Shown one piece after another: positions 34,847 through 43,985 of a stretch of 64,000 nucleotides of DNA (its first letter is position 1; each line of letters starts with the position of its first letter). The stretch spans positions 124,001 to 188,000 of the forward strand of contig VXTM01000029.1 in the NCBI GenBank assembly GCA_009837445.1, in the 5' to 3' direction. Below the pieces are notes generated by a model. It searched no databases and was not told where the DNA came from. It saw nothing but the letters and a program-made list of their open reading frames with translations. A program made the position numbers and the translations under genes. The stretch comes from Acidimicrobiaceae bacterium (GTDB taxonomy: Bacteria > Actinomycetota > Acidimicrobiia > Acidimicrobiales > Aldehydirespiratoraceae).

Positions 34847-36121
34847 TCAGATCTGGGTCTGCTGGGTGAGGAACGACCGCTCGGCGAGGCCGTGCCACTC
34901 AGAGATGCCGTCGCGGAACTCGCGCCACGGTCCGAGGATCCGGGCGAAGTTCTCGTCGCCGGCGGCCTCGCTGTCGAGCACGTTCTCGGTCTCGGCCTTG
35001 AACGCGGCCATCATGTCGGCCGGGAACTCACGGATCTGGGCGAACCCCTTGATGGTCTGTAGGTCCCTCTGGTTGAGCACGTCGTAGGTCGCCATGGTGT
35101 TCATGTTGGCGTACGCCGCAGCGGCCTGGATGACGGCCTGGTACTCGGGGGGCAGGTCGTTCCAGAGGTCGAGGTTGAACTGCACCTCGACCGCGGTGCC
35201 CGGCTCCCACCATCCTGGGTGGTAGTAGTACAGGTCGCCCTGGAACTGGTCGAGACCGAGGATCAGGTCGTCGGTGGGGCCGACGAACTCGGCTCCGTCG
35301 ATGGCGCCGGTCTGGATGGCCTGGAGGATCTCGCCGCCGGCCAGCGTGACCTGCTCGCCGCCGAGGTTCTCCAGAACTTTCCCGGCCAGGCCGGGGATAC
35401 GCATCTTCAGGCCGTTGAGGTCGTCAACCGACTGGAGCTCCTTGGTGAACCAGCCGCCCATCTGGCAGCCGGTCGCGCCCGCGGGGAAGGAGATGGTCCC
35501 GTGCTCCTCCGCGTAGAACTCGTTGAGGATCTCGATGCCGCCGCCCTGGTACAGCCAGGCGTTCTGCTGGCGCTGGTTGAGCCCGAAGGGCACTGCGGTG
35601 CCGAACTGCTGGACCGGGCTGAGACCTACGTAGTAGTAGGACGCGGTGTGGCCCACCTGGGCGCCGCCGTCGCGCACGACGGGAAGCACCTCGAGGCCGC
35701 CAGCGATCTCGCCCGCGGGGCGAGGGTTGATCCTGAAGCGGCCGCCGGTTAGCTCGCTCACCTTCTCGGCGAAGAACTGGGCCGACCCGAACAGCGTCAC
35801 CAGCGCAGTGGGCCAGCTGGTGGCCATCTCCCACTCGATCTCGGGACCCTGAGCAGTCACGGCCACGGTGTCGCTCGCTGTAGTGGTCGTCGCCGCGGCG
35901 GTAGTGGTGGTGGCCGCGCCGTCGTCGGTGGCGGCGGCCGGAGCGGGCGCCTCCTCGTCGTCCCCGCACGCGGCCAGGATCGCAGATGCGGCCGCGAACC
36001 CGGCGACGCCGAGGCCGCCCTTTATGAAGCCCCGTCGAGCCAGGCTCGAAGAACCGGCCTCGTCGAGAATCATGTCCACAGCCGGACCGTCGGTCGCGGT
36101 CGAGCTTGCTTCTTGAGTCAC
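34847..36121 (-). CDS. TRAP transporter solute-binding protein (DctP family), twin-arginine lipoprotein
   Basis: A 424-residue DctP-type binding protein. I choose GTG at 36121 because a GGAGG site sits 8 bases upstream; the ATG at 36136 overlaps that site. The N-terminus has a twin-arginine signal, SSLARRGFIKGG, then a hydrophobic segment ending in a lipobox (ILAAC), so it is probably exported folded through Tat and lipid-anchored. A Thr/Ala-rich linker precedes the binding domain. IEWEMATSWPTALVTLFG and PAGATGCQMGGWFTKEL are typical of TRAP receptors, and the second contains the region that usually holds the arginine gripping the ligand carboxylate. It lies about 200 bases after the DctM gene. 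Confidence 0.92.
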   Translation of the reverse strand: MTQEASSTATDGPAVDMILDEAGSSSLARRGFIKGGLGVAGFAAASAILAACGDDEEAPAPAAATDDGAATTTTAAATTTTASDTVAVTAQGPEIEWEMATSWPTALVTLFGSAQFFAEKVSELTGGRFRINPRPAGEIAGGLEVLPVVRDGGAQVGHTASYYYVGLSPVQQFGTAVPFGLNQRQQNAWLYQGGGIEILNEFYAEEHGTISFPAGATGCQMGGWFTKELQSVDDLNGLKMRIPGLAGKVLENLGGEQVTLAGGEILQAIQTGAIDGAEFVGPTDDLILGLDQFQGDLYYYHPGWWEPGTAVEVQFNLDLWNDLPPEYQAVIQAAAAYANMNTMATYDVLNQRDLQTIKGFAQIREFPADMMAAFKAETENVLDSEAAGDENFARILGPWREFRDGISEWHGLAERSFLTQQTQI

Positions 36122-36320
36122 TTCGTTTCCCTCCATAGGTTGACTATTGCGCCGCCGCCAGCCGCCTCCCAGGCGCCGTCGGCCCGGACAGGTGCCACCG
36201 GCGTGGGCCGGACAATACACCAACGTCTGGACAGGTGTCGAGAAGAATCTGTCCCAGTGGCTGCGATCGGACCCGCCGTCTACCGGCGGGCGCGCGCCAG
36301 CGCCTCGGGCGGGCCCGGCG

Positions 36321-37934
36321 TCAACCGAATCGGAATGTATCGATCGAGGTGTAGGTGATGGCGGGGAAGGCGGCCAGGATGACCAGAGCCAGTGCCTGCA
36401 GACCCATGAAGGGGAAGGCGCCCTTGTGGATGTCGGCCGTCCTCACCTCCGGCGGCGCCACGCTCTGCAGGTAGAACAGCGAGAACCCCACCGGCGGCGA
36501 GATGAAGGCCATATTCAGGTTCACCGCCATGAGCACCGCGAACCAGATCTTCTCATCGGGGGTGAACCCGAGGAAGTCCATAGCCGGCACGAAGATGGGC
36601 ACCACGATGAAGGTGATCTCGATGAACTCCAGGTTGATTCCCAGCAGGAACACCGCGATCATCGCGATGACCACGAAGCCCCACTTCCCGCCGCCGATCG
36701 AGGTCAGCCACTCGGAAGTCTGATCGGCGCCCCCGAGCCGCTGGAACACCAGGCTGAAGAAGGTCGAGCAGAACAGCAGCGTCATGACCAGCACGACGAC
36801 GTTGGCGGTGGAATGGGCTGCGTCCTTGATCGCCTGCCAGTTGAGCCGCCAGCCGGATCTGGTGATGTGGGTGGCGCCCTCCTTCACCAGCAGACGGTCG
36901 AACAGCCAGTTCAACCCGGTCAGCAGCAGCGCTCCGAACACCCCGACTGCGCCCGACTCCGAAGGCGTGGCGATCCCCGCGAAGATGGACAGCAGCACGC
37001 CGAAGATCAGCGCCAGTATGGGCACGATGGCCACCATGACCTCGGCGACCAGCATCCGGGTGTTCAGCAGGACCACATAGAAGACGACGAAGTGGGCGAC
37101 GGCCACGACGAGTGGCGACCACGCGCTGGCCAGGAAAGCTATGCCGCTCGCTCTGGCCAGCAGCGTGACCGCACCTACCATCAAGGCCAGGATCGCCGCG
37201 ATCAGCAGCTTCGTTCGCGCCGACGGGTTGCCGGAGAGCGTGCGCTGCTCGGCGGGCATCGCCGGGCCTGTCCGGGGCCTTAGCCACGCCAGCACCAGCA
37301 CATAGGCGACGTAAAGCCCGCTCAGCAGCAGGCCGGGCAGCAGCGCCCCCGCGAACAGCCCCAGGATGCCGACGCCGAGCTGTTGGGCCAGCAGGATCAG
37401 CACGATGCTGGGCGGCAGCAACTGAGCAAGGGTGCCCGAGGCGATGATGGCGCCGGTGGAGAGCTTGTTGTCGTAGCCGAGTCGCACCATGGCCGGCAGC
37501 GAGAGCAGCCCCATCACGATCACCGTGGCCGCCACCACTCCGGTAGCGGCGGCCAGCAGGGTGCCCACCACCACCACCGCGGCGGCCACGCCGCCCCGGA
37601 GCCGGCCCATGAGCATGCCGAAGGCGTTTAGGAGCCGCTCGGCCATGCCCGACCGTTCGAGGATGCCCCCCATCAGGACGAACAGCGGCACTGCCAGCAG
37701 CGTCGGGTCGCTGATGGCCACGAACCAGCGGCTGGGCAGCGCACTGAGAGCGTTCGAGTCGAAAGCCCCGATCAAATCGCCGAAGAACGCGAAGGCGATG
37801 GCGGTGCACGCGAAGGAGAAGGCCACGTTGTATCCCGACAGGATCACAAGCATGAACACGCCGAACATGGTGAGGGCCAAGAAGACGCCCGCGTCCACGC
37901 CGAGGATGGTCTCCAGAGCGAGCACCGCGACCAC
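36321..37934 (-). CDS. dctM: TRAP transporter large permease (DctM)
   Basis: A 537-residue membrane protein, the ion-coupled channel of a TRAP importer, from a GTG four bases after the DctQ stop. At 537 residues it is longer than the usual 425-450; the extra length is mostly in the middle, around residues 230-360. It has about 12 or more hydrophobic segments, with DctM blocks such as [37 protein letters not shown] and [16 protein letters not shown]. The system moves a carboxylate, keto-acid or similar organic acid with sodium. Neighbours do not identify the ligand. Confidence 0.92.
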   Translation of the reverse strand: MVAVLALETILGVDAGVFLALTMFGVFMLVILSGYNVAFSFACTAIAFAFFGDLIGAFDSNALSALPSRWFVAISDPTLLAVPLFVLMGGILERSGMAERLLNAFGMLMGRLRGGVAAAVVVVGTLLAAATGVVAATVIVMGLLSLPAMVRLGYDNKLSTGAIIASGTLAQLLPPSIVLILLAQQLGVGILGLFAGALLPGLLLSGLYVAYVLVLAWLRPRTGPAMPAEQRTLSGNPSARTKLLIAAILALMVGAVTLLARASGIAFLASAWSPLVVAVAHFVVFYVVLLNTRMLVAEVMVAIVPILALIFGVLLSIFAGIATPSESGAVGVFGALLLTGLNWLFDRLLVKEGATHITRSGWRLNWQAIKDAAHSTANVVVLVMTLLFCSTFFSLVFQRLGGADQTSEWLTSIGGGKWGFVVIAMIAVFLLGINLEFIEITFIVVPIFVPAMDFLGFTPDEKIWFAVLMAVNLNMAFISPPVGFSLFYLQSVAPPEVRTADIHKGAFPFMGLQALALVILAAFPAITYTSIDTFRFG

Positions 37935-37937
37935 CGG

Positions 37938-38750
37938 CTACTCGATCCGCTGGGGGGTGTCGCGTTTCACGACGGCGCCGTAGTCCTCCCGGCCGATAAG
38001 GACGAACCCGGTCTTGATGACCTCGGCCATCAACTGCAAGCCGAACAGGCCGAATCCGATCAGCAGGAACGCCTTGATCGGGCCCACCGGCAGCCCGCCG
38101 GCGTCCACGGCCTCCTCCCAGCTCTGCCAGACCCTCCAGCCCGCGGGCCACTCGCCGCTGCCCGCCTTCCGCCCCAGCGACGAGGCCACGTAGCTCTGCA
38201 GGATGCGGATGCTCATGAACACGAACGGCAGCAGCAGCACAGTGTGCATGGCGAAGTCGAGGGCCGCCTTGGTCTTGTTGGAGAAGTTGATCCACCAGAA
38301 GTCGATGCGCGGGTTGACGCCGTCGCGGATCCCCACGTTCATGGCCACCAGGAACATGAGCCCGAAGGACTGCCAGGCCAGGCTGACGACCTCGCCGATG
38401 AGGATGTCCTGCTCCACGTACTCGTTGCTGTAGCGGGTGATCACGTTGAAGAACTGGAGCACGAACACGGCCCACGCCAGGACCATCGTGATCCGCAACG
38501 TGAACGACGGGATGGCCTCGATCCAGATCCGCAGGCGGTTGAGGCCTGAGTGCCAGGCCGACATGGCGATCGCGGCCACCAGCAGCGGCCACCACCACCA
38601 CACGAAGTGGGCGATGAGGTACTGGGTGTCGATGAAGAGGTGGGCGAAGAGCGCGGCCAGAAGTGTGGCCAGCGCCACCCACCCCGACGGGTGCAGCCTC
38701 CGAAGCAACGATGCGCCGGACTTCGTCTCCGACGCGGCCCCGACCGACAT
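37938..38750 (-). CDS. dctQ: TRAP transporter small permease (DctQ)
   Basis: A 270-residue protein from the ATG at 38750; the reading frame continues upstream but that part is antisense to the PaaD-like gene and has a different composition. It is longer than a usual DctQ (about 160-200), owing to an extra pair of N-terminal hydrophobic segments (VALATLLAALFAHLFI and a tryptophan-rich HFVWWWWPLL). The core has four membrane segments with FFNVITRYSNEYVEQDI, matching the DctQ loop. Long DctQ proteins paired with long DctM proteins form a known subgroup that often takes mannitol/chloroaromatic or keto-acid type ligands; the ligand here is unknown. Confidence 0.88.
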   Translation of the reverse strand: MSVGAASETKSGASLLRRLHPSGWVALATLLAALFAHLFIDTQYLIAHFVWWWWPLLVAAIAMSAWHSGLNRLRIWIEAIPSFTLRITMVLAWAVFVLQFFNVITRYSNEYVEQDILIGEVVSLAWQSFGLMFLVAMNVGIRDGVNPRIDFWWINFSNKTKAALDFAMHTVLLLPFVFMSIRILQSYVASSLGRKAGSGEWPAGWRVWQSWEEAVDAGGLPVGPIKAFLLIGFGLFGLQLMAEVIKTGFVLIGREDYGAVVKRDTPQRIE

Positions 38751-38835
38751 GGTTCGCGACACTAGTGGTTGGATTCTGGCGGCGCGCTCGGCGGAGTGCA
38801 AGCGCGCCGAGGCCGGTAACCGTAGGGTTGGGACC

Positions 38836-39306
38836 GTGACCGGTGAGGCCCGGACAGCGCTGGTGATCGACGTGATCGACGCGCTGCAAGGCGTGGACGA
38901 TCCCGAATACCCGGGTGTCAGCGTGGTCGACATGGGCATGATCGCGTCAACCGAGGTCGCGGACGGGCAGGCCACAGTCGAGTTGATCACCACGTTCAGC
39001 GGCTGTCCCGCCCACGATGTCATCACCGCCGACATCGCCACCGCGGTCGGAGCGCTCGACGGCATCACCGGTGTCGAGGTACGGCGCAGCACCGAGCACT
39101 GGGACACCTCAAGGCTCAGCGATCACGCCCGGGCGGTCATGGCCCAAGACTTCACCGTGTCGGTCGCCCTGCCCGGCAAGCCCACCGAGTGCCCCCGCTG
39201 CGGCGCCGCGGCCCTGGTCGAGCAGTCGCCCTTCGGCCCGGCCCGGTGCCGGGCCGTGCACCGCTGCAGAGCCTGCGGTGAGGTGGTGGAGGTCCTACGA
39301 GCCTGA
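38836..39306 (+). CDS. PaaD / MIP18-family (DUF59) protein with C-terminal zinc ribbon
   Basis: A 156-residue protein from GTG at 38836. Residues 1-100 are a MIP18/DUF59 domain (VIDVIDALQGVDDPEYPG, VVDMGMI, TTFSGCPAHDVI, the cysteine being the conserved metal-handling residue). The C-terminus has two CxxC pairs, ECPRCGAA and HRCRACGEVVE, forming a zinc ribbon. This combination and length match PaaD, the iron-sulphur/assembly-related protein of the phenylacetyl-CoA epoxidase cluster. No paaABCE genes are in the window, so the protein may serve another oxygenase. It faces dctQ divergently across 85 bases, and its last 12 bases overlap the end of the convergent bsaP gene. Confidence 0.85.
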   Translation: MTGEARTALVIDVIDALQGVDDPEYPGVSVVDMGMIASTEVADGQATVELITTFSGCPAHDVITADIATAVGALDGITGVEVRRSTEHWDTSRLSDHARAVMAQDFTVSVALPGKPTECPRCGAAALVEQSPFGPARCRAVHRCRACGEVVEVLRA

Positions 39307-39474
39307 GCGCGTCGGGCCGCAGTTGCGGCACTTGGCCGTCCAGCCCGCGGGTGTGACGGCGGTGGCCAGCCAGATCCCGCACCGGGTGCAGTAGCGGGGC
39401 GGGTCCAGTTCGGGCAGGCAGCCGGAGCAGTCGCGATGACCGCAGCCCGGGCAGTACTGCTCCGGGTGACTCAA
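39295..39474 (-). CDS. bsaP: Biotin synthase auxiliary protein BsaP
   Basis: A 59-residue protein starting at TTG 39474, which overlaps the bioB stop as TTGA. It is cysteine-rich, with CPGC, a CSGC, CTRC and a final CRNC, and contains PPRYCTRCG followed by VTPAGWTAKC, the hallmark of actinobacterial BsaP. BsaP is needed for activity of the actinobacterial type of biotin synthase, probably by supplying or protecting the auxiliary iron-sulphur cluster. Automated callers could easily miss it because of its small size and TTG start. It terminates inside the end of the convergent PaaD-like gene. Confidence 0.85.
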   Translation of the reverse strand: MSHPEQYCPGCGHRDCSGCLPELDPPRYCTRCGIWLATAVTPAGWTAKCRNCGPTRSGS

Positions 39475-40457
39475 ACCGCGGCGGACAGGCTGCCTATGGG
39501 CATGCGCAGGTCGGCGAGCATGTCGAGGTCCTGCTGGGGCGACCGCCCCAGAGTGGTCAGGTAGTTGCCCACGATCAGCGCGTTGATGCCCGAGGTCATG
39601 CCCATGGCCTGCAGGTCCCGGAGGGTGATCTCGCGGCCGCCGGCGTAGCGCAGGATCACCGACGGCAGGGCCAGCCGGAACAGCGCGATCCAGCGGATGG
39701 CCTCCAGGGCTCCGACCGGCTTGCGTATCTGTAGTGGCGTGCCGGGACGGGGATTCAGGAAGTTGATGGGCACCTCGCAGGGCTCCACGGCCCGGATCTG
39801 CTCGATCAGCTCCAGGCGCTGCTCGGTGGTCTCCCCCATCCCGAGGAGCACGCCGCAGCACAGCTCCATGCCGGCCTCACGCACGTAACCGCAGGTGTCG
39901 ACCCGCTCGTCGAAGCTGTGGGTGGTGACGACCTCGCCGAAGAACGACCGGCTCGTCTCCAGGTTGTGGTTGTAGCGGTGCACCCCCGCCTCGGCCAGCT
40001 CGAAGGCCTGCTCCCGGGTGAGGATCCCGGCGCTGACGGCAACGTTCAGGCCGGTGGAGGCCGACACCAGCGCCGTCAGCTCGATGAGCCGGTCCATGGT
40101 GCGACGGTCCGGGCCCCGCACGGCCAGCACCATGCAGAACTCGGTGGCCCCGAGTTCCGCGGTCTGTTGGGCGGCAGCCAACACCTCTTCGGTGTCCAGG
40201 AACGGGGTGGCTTTGACCTGGGTGTCGAAAGCGGCCGACTGGCTGCAGAAGTGGCAGTCTTCGGGGCAGCCGCCGGTCTTGGCCGACAGGATGCCCTCGA
40301 CTTCCACAGTCGGGCCGGCCCAGGCCAGCCGCACCTCGTGGGCCAACGAGGCGAGCGAGGGCACGGCCGAGTCGTCGACCGCCGCCAGTTCGGCCAGCTC
40401 ATCGACAGTGAGTTGGCGGCGCCGATCGAGCAGCGCGGCCGAAGCGCGAGCGATCAC
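39471..40457 (-). CDS. bioB: Biotin synthase
   Basis: A 328-residue radical-SAM enzyme that inserts sulphur into dethiobiotin. The radical-SAM cysteine motif is GGCPEDCHFCSQS (about residues 63-75), and the rest follows the family (YNHNLETSRSFF, DTCGYVREAGMELCCG, INFLNPRPGTPL). The GTG start shares one base with the stop of the upstream binding-protein gene, so biotin synthesis is tied to the importer operon. It is followed in overlap by bsaP. No bioA, bioD or bioF is nearby. Confidence 0.95.
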   Translation of the reverse strand: MIARASAALLDRRRQLTVDELAELAAVDDSAVPSLASLAHEVRLAWAGPTVEVEGILSAKTGGCPEDCHFCSQSAAFDTQVKATPFLDTEEVLAAAQQTAELGATEFCMVLAVRGPDRRTMDRLIELTALVSASTGLNVAVSAGILTREQAFELAEAGVHRYNHNLETSRSFFGEVVTTHSFDERVDTCGYVREAGMELCCGVLLGMGETTEQRLELIEQIRAVEPCEVPINFLNPRPGTPLQIRKPVGALEAIRWIALFRLALPSVILRYAGGREITLRDLQAMGMTSGINALIVGNYLTTLGRSPQQDLDMLADLRMPIGSLSAAV

Positions 40458-42121
40458 TACGGCTTGAAGCAGGGCTCGTACTCCCAGTTCAAAGCGGTCT
40501 CGGAGGCGTAGGGCCCCTTGATGAGGGTGAAGCCGTTGTTGCTTCCCTCCTCCGACACCGTCACACCCGGCGTGTACCGCGAGAGGTCGACGTCGTACAG
40601 GTAGGTCTCACGCACGACGTTGTTGTTGGGGTTGCCCCGCCAACTCTGGTCCGGCGAGAGGTCCTTGAGGTCGGCGGTGATCTGGTTGGCCGCCGCCAGC
40701 ACACCGGCCCTGGTGAGGTTGCCGTTGCTGATGGCCTGGTCCAAGATCTGGTGGGCGATGTAGCCCAGGATCCAGCTGACGATGTAGACGTCATCGAACG
40801 GCGCGTCCGGGCGGTACTCGCGCATCCCGCTGATCATGTCCTGCATGCCCTCCGAGTCTTCGGCGTCCCACAGCACCACATAGGTGGAATGGGTGTAGAC
40901 GGCGTCGGCCAGCTCCGCGAGGCCTTCGACGCCGAGCAGGGCCGGGTTCCAGCTGGGCACGTTGCCCGCCCACTGGCCGGTGAAGCCCGCCTGTGCGGCG
41001 CCGCCCATCAGGTTCGCGGTCGTGCTGGGGCTCGTGGCCAGCCACACCCAGTCGGCGCCGGACTCGACGATGCGGGTGATGACCGGCGTCAGGTCGGCGC
41101 CGGGGATCACTTGGGCTTGGCCGTCGTAGACGATGTTGAGGCCCAGTGCGTCGGCCGCGATCTTCGCACCCTCGGCGGCGTCCTCGCCGTAGTCGCCGGG
41201 GAAGCTGGCTAGAGCGAAGTCGGGGCCGTAGGTCTCCGACATGTAGGTCACGCCGTTCATGGCCTCGAGGCAATAGTTGGTCCCCACCTCGAACACGTTC
41301 TTGCCGATCGAAGGGTCGGCCCACCCCGAGTACCACGAGATCGGGATGGCGACCAGGTTGTCCTCGATGAGCGATTCGGCGGTGGCCGCGGTATGGGGCG
41401 AGCCGACGGACATGCTGAACATCACCACGCTCTGGTCGCCGTCGCCCGCCATGGCCTCATAGTTCTCCAGATGCGTGGGAACGTCGTAGGCGTTGTCCAG
41501 CACAACCGGCTCGACCGACCAGCCCTGGATCCCGCCGGTGTCGTTGACCCGCTCCCAGTAGGCCAGATGCCCGTCGGTGATCTTGGTGATCAGCGGGGCG
41601 AAGATGCCGGTCAGGTCGGTGTTCAGACCCACGCGGATCGTCTTCGACTCTATGTCCACACCGATGTCGTGAGCTATCACGCCCTCCGCCGCGGCCAGCG
41701 CCTCCTGGGCCTCGGCAACTTCCCCCGCAGCCGCCTCGGCCTCCGCTTGGGCTGCCTCTAGCGCGGCCTGCGCCACCTCGGCCTCGGCCCGGGCGGCTTC
41801 CAGCGCGGCCTGCGCTTCTGCCTGCTGCTCAGCGCTTGCCTCCGCAGCAGACGCCTCGGCCTCGGCCAGCCTTGCAGCGGCTTCCTCAGCCGCCGCCTGG
41901 GCCGCTTCGGCCGCCGCCTGGGCCGCTTCGGCTTCCGCCTGCGCCGCAGCCCGCTCCGCGTCAGCCGCCGCAGCCCGCTCCGCGTCAGCCGCCGCAGTCC
42001 GCTCCGCGTCAGCCGCCGCGGCGGCGTCGGTTGCCGACGTGTCCGGCTCGTCGTCGCCGCAGGCCGAGGCAACCAGGGCCAGGGCACAGAGGACCACCAG
42101 CATCCATTTCATGCGTTTCAC
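40457..42121 (-). CDS. LivK-type ABC substrate-binding lipoprotein with long Ala/Glu coiled-coil linker (paralog 1)
   Basis: A 554-residue lipoprotein. I use GTG 42121 because it aligns with the start of paralog 2; ATG 42112 is the alternative. It has a signal sequence with lipobox (ALVASAC), then about 120 residues almost entirely Ala, Glu, Gln, Asp and Arg, predicted as a long coiled coil or helix, then a type-I binding fold beginning at TIRVGLNTDLTGIFAP. The fold carries family features such as GIQGWSVEPVVLDNAYD. The helix would hold the ligand domain away from the membrane. The DNA for it contains perfect 21- and 24-bp tandem repeats. It ends with CFKP and shares one base with bioB. Confidence 0.9.
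   Translation of the reverse strand: MKRMKWMLVVLCALALVASACGDDEPDTSATDAAAAADAERTAAADAERAAAADAERAAAQAEAEAAQAAAEAAQAAAEEAAARLAEAEASAAEASAEQQAEAQAALEAARAEAEVAQAALEAAQAEAEAAAGEVAEAQEALAAAEGVIAHDIGVDIESKTIRVGLNTDLTGIFAPLITKITDGHLAYWERVNDTGGIQGWSVEPVVLDNAYDVPTHLENYEAMAGDGDQSVVMFSMSVGSPHTAATAESLIEDNLVAIPISWYSGWADPSIGKNVFEVGTNYCLEAMNGVTYMSETYGPDFALASFPGDYGEDAAEGAKIAADALGLNIVYDGQAQVIPGADLTPVITRIVESGADWVWLATSPSTTANLMGGAAQAGFTGQWAGNVPSWNPALLGVEGLAELADAVYTHSTYVVLWDAEDSEGMQDMISGMREYRPDAPFDDVYIVSWILGYIAHQILDQAISNGNLTRAGVLAAANQITADLKDLSPDQSWRGNPNNNVVRETYLYDVDLSRYTPGVTVSEEGSNNGFTLIKGPYASETALNWEYEPCFKP
41889..41930 (-). repeat. 21-bp tandem repeat in the linker of binding protein 1
   Basis: Two identical 21-bp units, 41889-41909 and 41910-41930 (each contains gcctgggccgcttcg), encode repeated AEAAQAA-type heptads. 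Confidence 0.85.
41946..42017 (-). repeat. 24-bp tandem repeat in the linker of binding protein 1
   Basis: Three adjacent 24-bp units (41946, 41970 and 41994), the third differing at one base, encode ADAERAAA, ADAERAAA and ADAERTAA. This suggests growth of the coiled coil by slippage. Confidence 0.9.
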
Positions 42122-42225
42122 AGGCTCTTCCTCCCTTGGGCGAAGGCTACCCGTCGCGCCCGAGCATGAACCGGATTCTTGCGCCTGCGGGCCCGGCCTC
42201 CGGAGCCGGTTCTCGGGCGTCCGGC

Positions 42226-43032
42226 TCACTCGGTGACGGACGCGTCCAGTTCCGTGCTGCCGAGATAGGCCGCGATCACGTTGGGATCGCGCTGCACCTC
42301 GGCCGGGGAACCCTCGGAAATCCTGCGGCCGAAGTCCAAGACCATCACCCGGTCCGCGATGTCCATCACCAGGCCCATGTCGTGCTCCACCATCAGCAGT
42401 GTCACCCCGAGCTCGCGACGGATGTCGAGAATGAACCGGGCCATGTCCTCGGTCTCCTCGAGGTTCATGCCGGCGACCGGCTCGTCGAGCATCAGCAGCT
42501 CGGGATCCATGGCCAGCGCCCGCCCCAGCTCGACCCGCTTCTGGATGCCGTAGGGCAGCAGAGCCACCGGGTGCTTGCGCCAGCCCTCGATCTCCAAGAA
42601 GTCGATGATGTCCTCCACTTTGCGGCGGTGCTCGATCTCCTCGCGCTTGGCCTTGCCGACCCACACCGCGCCGGCCAGGAATGACCCGGTCATCCGGATG
42701 TGCCGGCCGGTGAGGAGGTTGTCGAGCACGGTCATGTGCGAGAACAGCTCGATGTTCTGGAACGTGCGGGCCACTCCGAGCTGGGCCACCCGGTCGGGGC
42801 GGGTGCCCATTATGGAGGTCCCCTTCCAGCGGATGTCGCCCGACTGGGGCCGGTAGACCTGCGAGATCGAGTTGAAGATCGAGGTCTTGCCCGCGCCGTT
42901 GGGACCGATGATGGCGAACAACTCTCCCTCCCGGACCTCGAACGACACCGAGTCGATGGCCGTGACCCCGCCGAAGCGCAGGGAGATGTCGTCCACCTCG
43001 AGAAGAGCGCGGGCCGGCTCTACGGGACTCAT
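42226..43032 (-). CDS. livG: Branched-chain-type ABC transporter ATPase (LivG-like)
   Basis: A 268-residue ATPase. Walker A is IIGPNGAGKTS, the signature is the LivG form LPYGIQKRVELGRAL rather than LSGGQ, Walker B is LLMLDEPVAGM, and the switch histidine is in VEHDMGLV. The tail GSPAEVQRDPNVIAAYLG is the usual LivG ending. With LivF it powers the importer encoded by the surrounding minus-strand genes. It lies 34 bases after livF and about 100 before binding protein 1. Confidence 0.92.
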   Translation of the reverse strand: MSPVEPARALLEVDDISLRFGGVTAIDSVSFEVREGELFAIIGPNGAGKTSIFNSISQVYRPQSGDIRWKGTSIMGTRPDRVAQLGVARTFQNIELFSHMTVLDNLLTGRHIRMTGSFLAGAVWVGKAKREEIEHRRKVEDIIDFLEIEGWRKHPVALLPYGIQKRVELGRALAMDPELLMLDEPVAGMNLEETEDMARFILDIRRELGVTLLMVEHDMGLVMDIADRVMVLDFGRRISEGSPAEVQRDPNVIAAYLGSTELDASVTE

Positions 43033-43066
43033 GACAGCCAGGCCTCCCCAGCTGAACGCGGCCCGT

Positions 43067-43858
<792 letters not shown>

Positions 43859-43885
43859 TAGTCAGCGCCTCTTGCGGGCGGGGAG

Positions 43886-43923
43886 GGCCCGAGCGGCCCG
43901 TGAGCGAAGCTAACAGGAGCGGG
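43886..43923 (+). repeat. Dispersed 38-bp repeat, copy 3 (intergenic)
   Basis: The copy closest to copy 1, with only two differing positions (GAGCGAAGCTAAC and AGGAGCGGG). It sits in the 127-base gap between binding protein 2 and livF, next to a hairpin. Confidence 0.85.
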
Positions 43924-43935
43924 CATCAGGCCCCA

Positions 43936-43968
43936 GCGGGGCGACCTGCCCATGCAGTGCCGCCCCGC
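43936..43968 (-). terminator. Hairpin after binding-protein gene 2
   Basis: GCGGGGCG and CGCCCCGC form a perfect 8-bp stem across a 17-base loop, 18 bases after the stop of binding protein 2 and upstream of livF. It may be a partial terminator or an mRNA-stabilising end that keeps the binding protein more abundant than the ATPases. No T-run follows. Confidence 0.5.
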
Positions 43969-43985
43969 CTGAAGGCCCTAGTGGG

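Noticed and set aside
36137-36320. A small gene or regulatory RNA in the gap between dctM and the TRAP receptor gene
   Set aside because: Only short frames without ribosome sites are present. The two ggacaggtg occurrences (near 36187 and 36229) are too short to call a site.
36553-38889. A 778-residue minus-strand frame over the TRAP permease genes
   Set aside because: It is a frame-shifted shadow of dctM and dctQ, which show clear membrane segments and family motifs in their own frames.
38751-39107. N-terminal extension of dctQ by 119 residues
   Set aside because: The extension is antisense to the PaaD-like gene. ATG 38750 gives a normal start just before the first membrane segment.
42122-42664. 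N-terminal extension of binding protein 1 by 181 residues
   Set aside because: It reads out of frame through livG. The lipoprotein signal peptide begins at GTG 42121, matching paralog 2.
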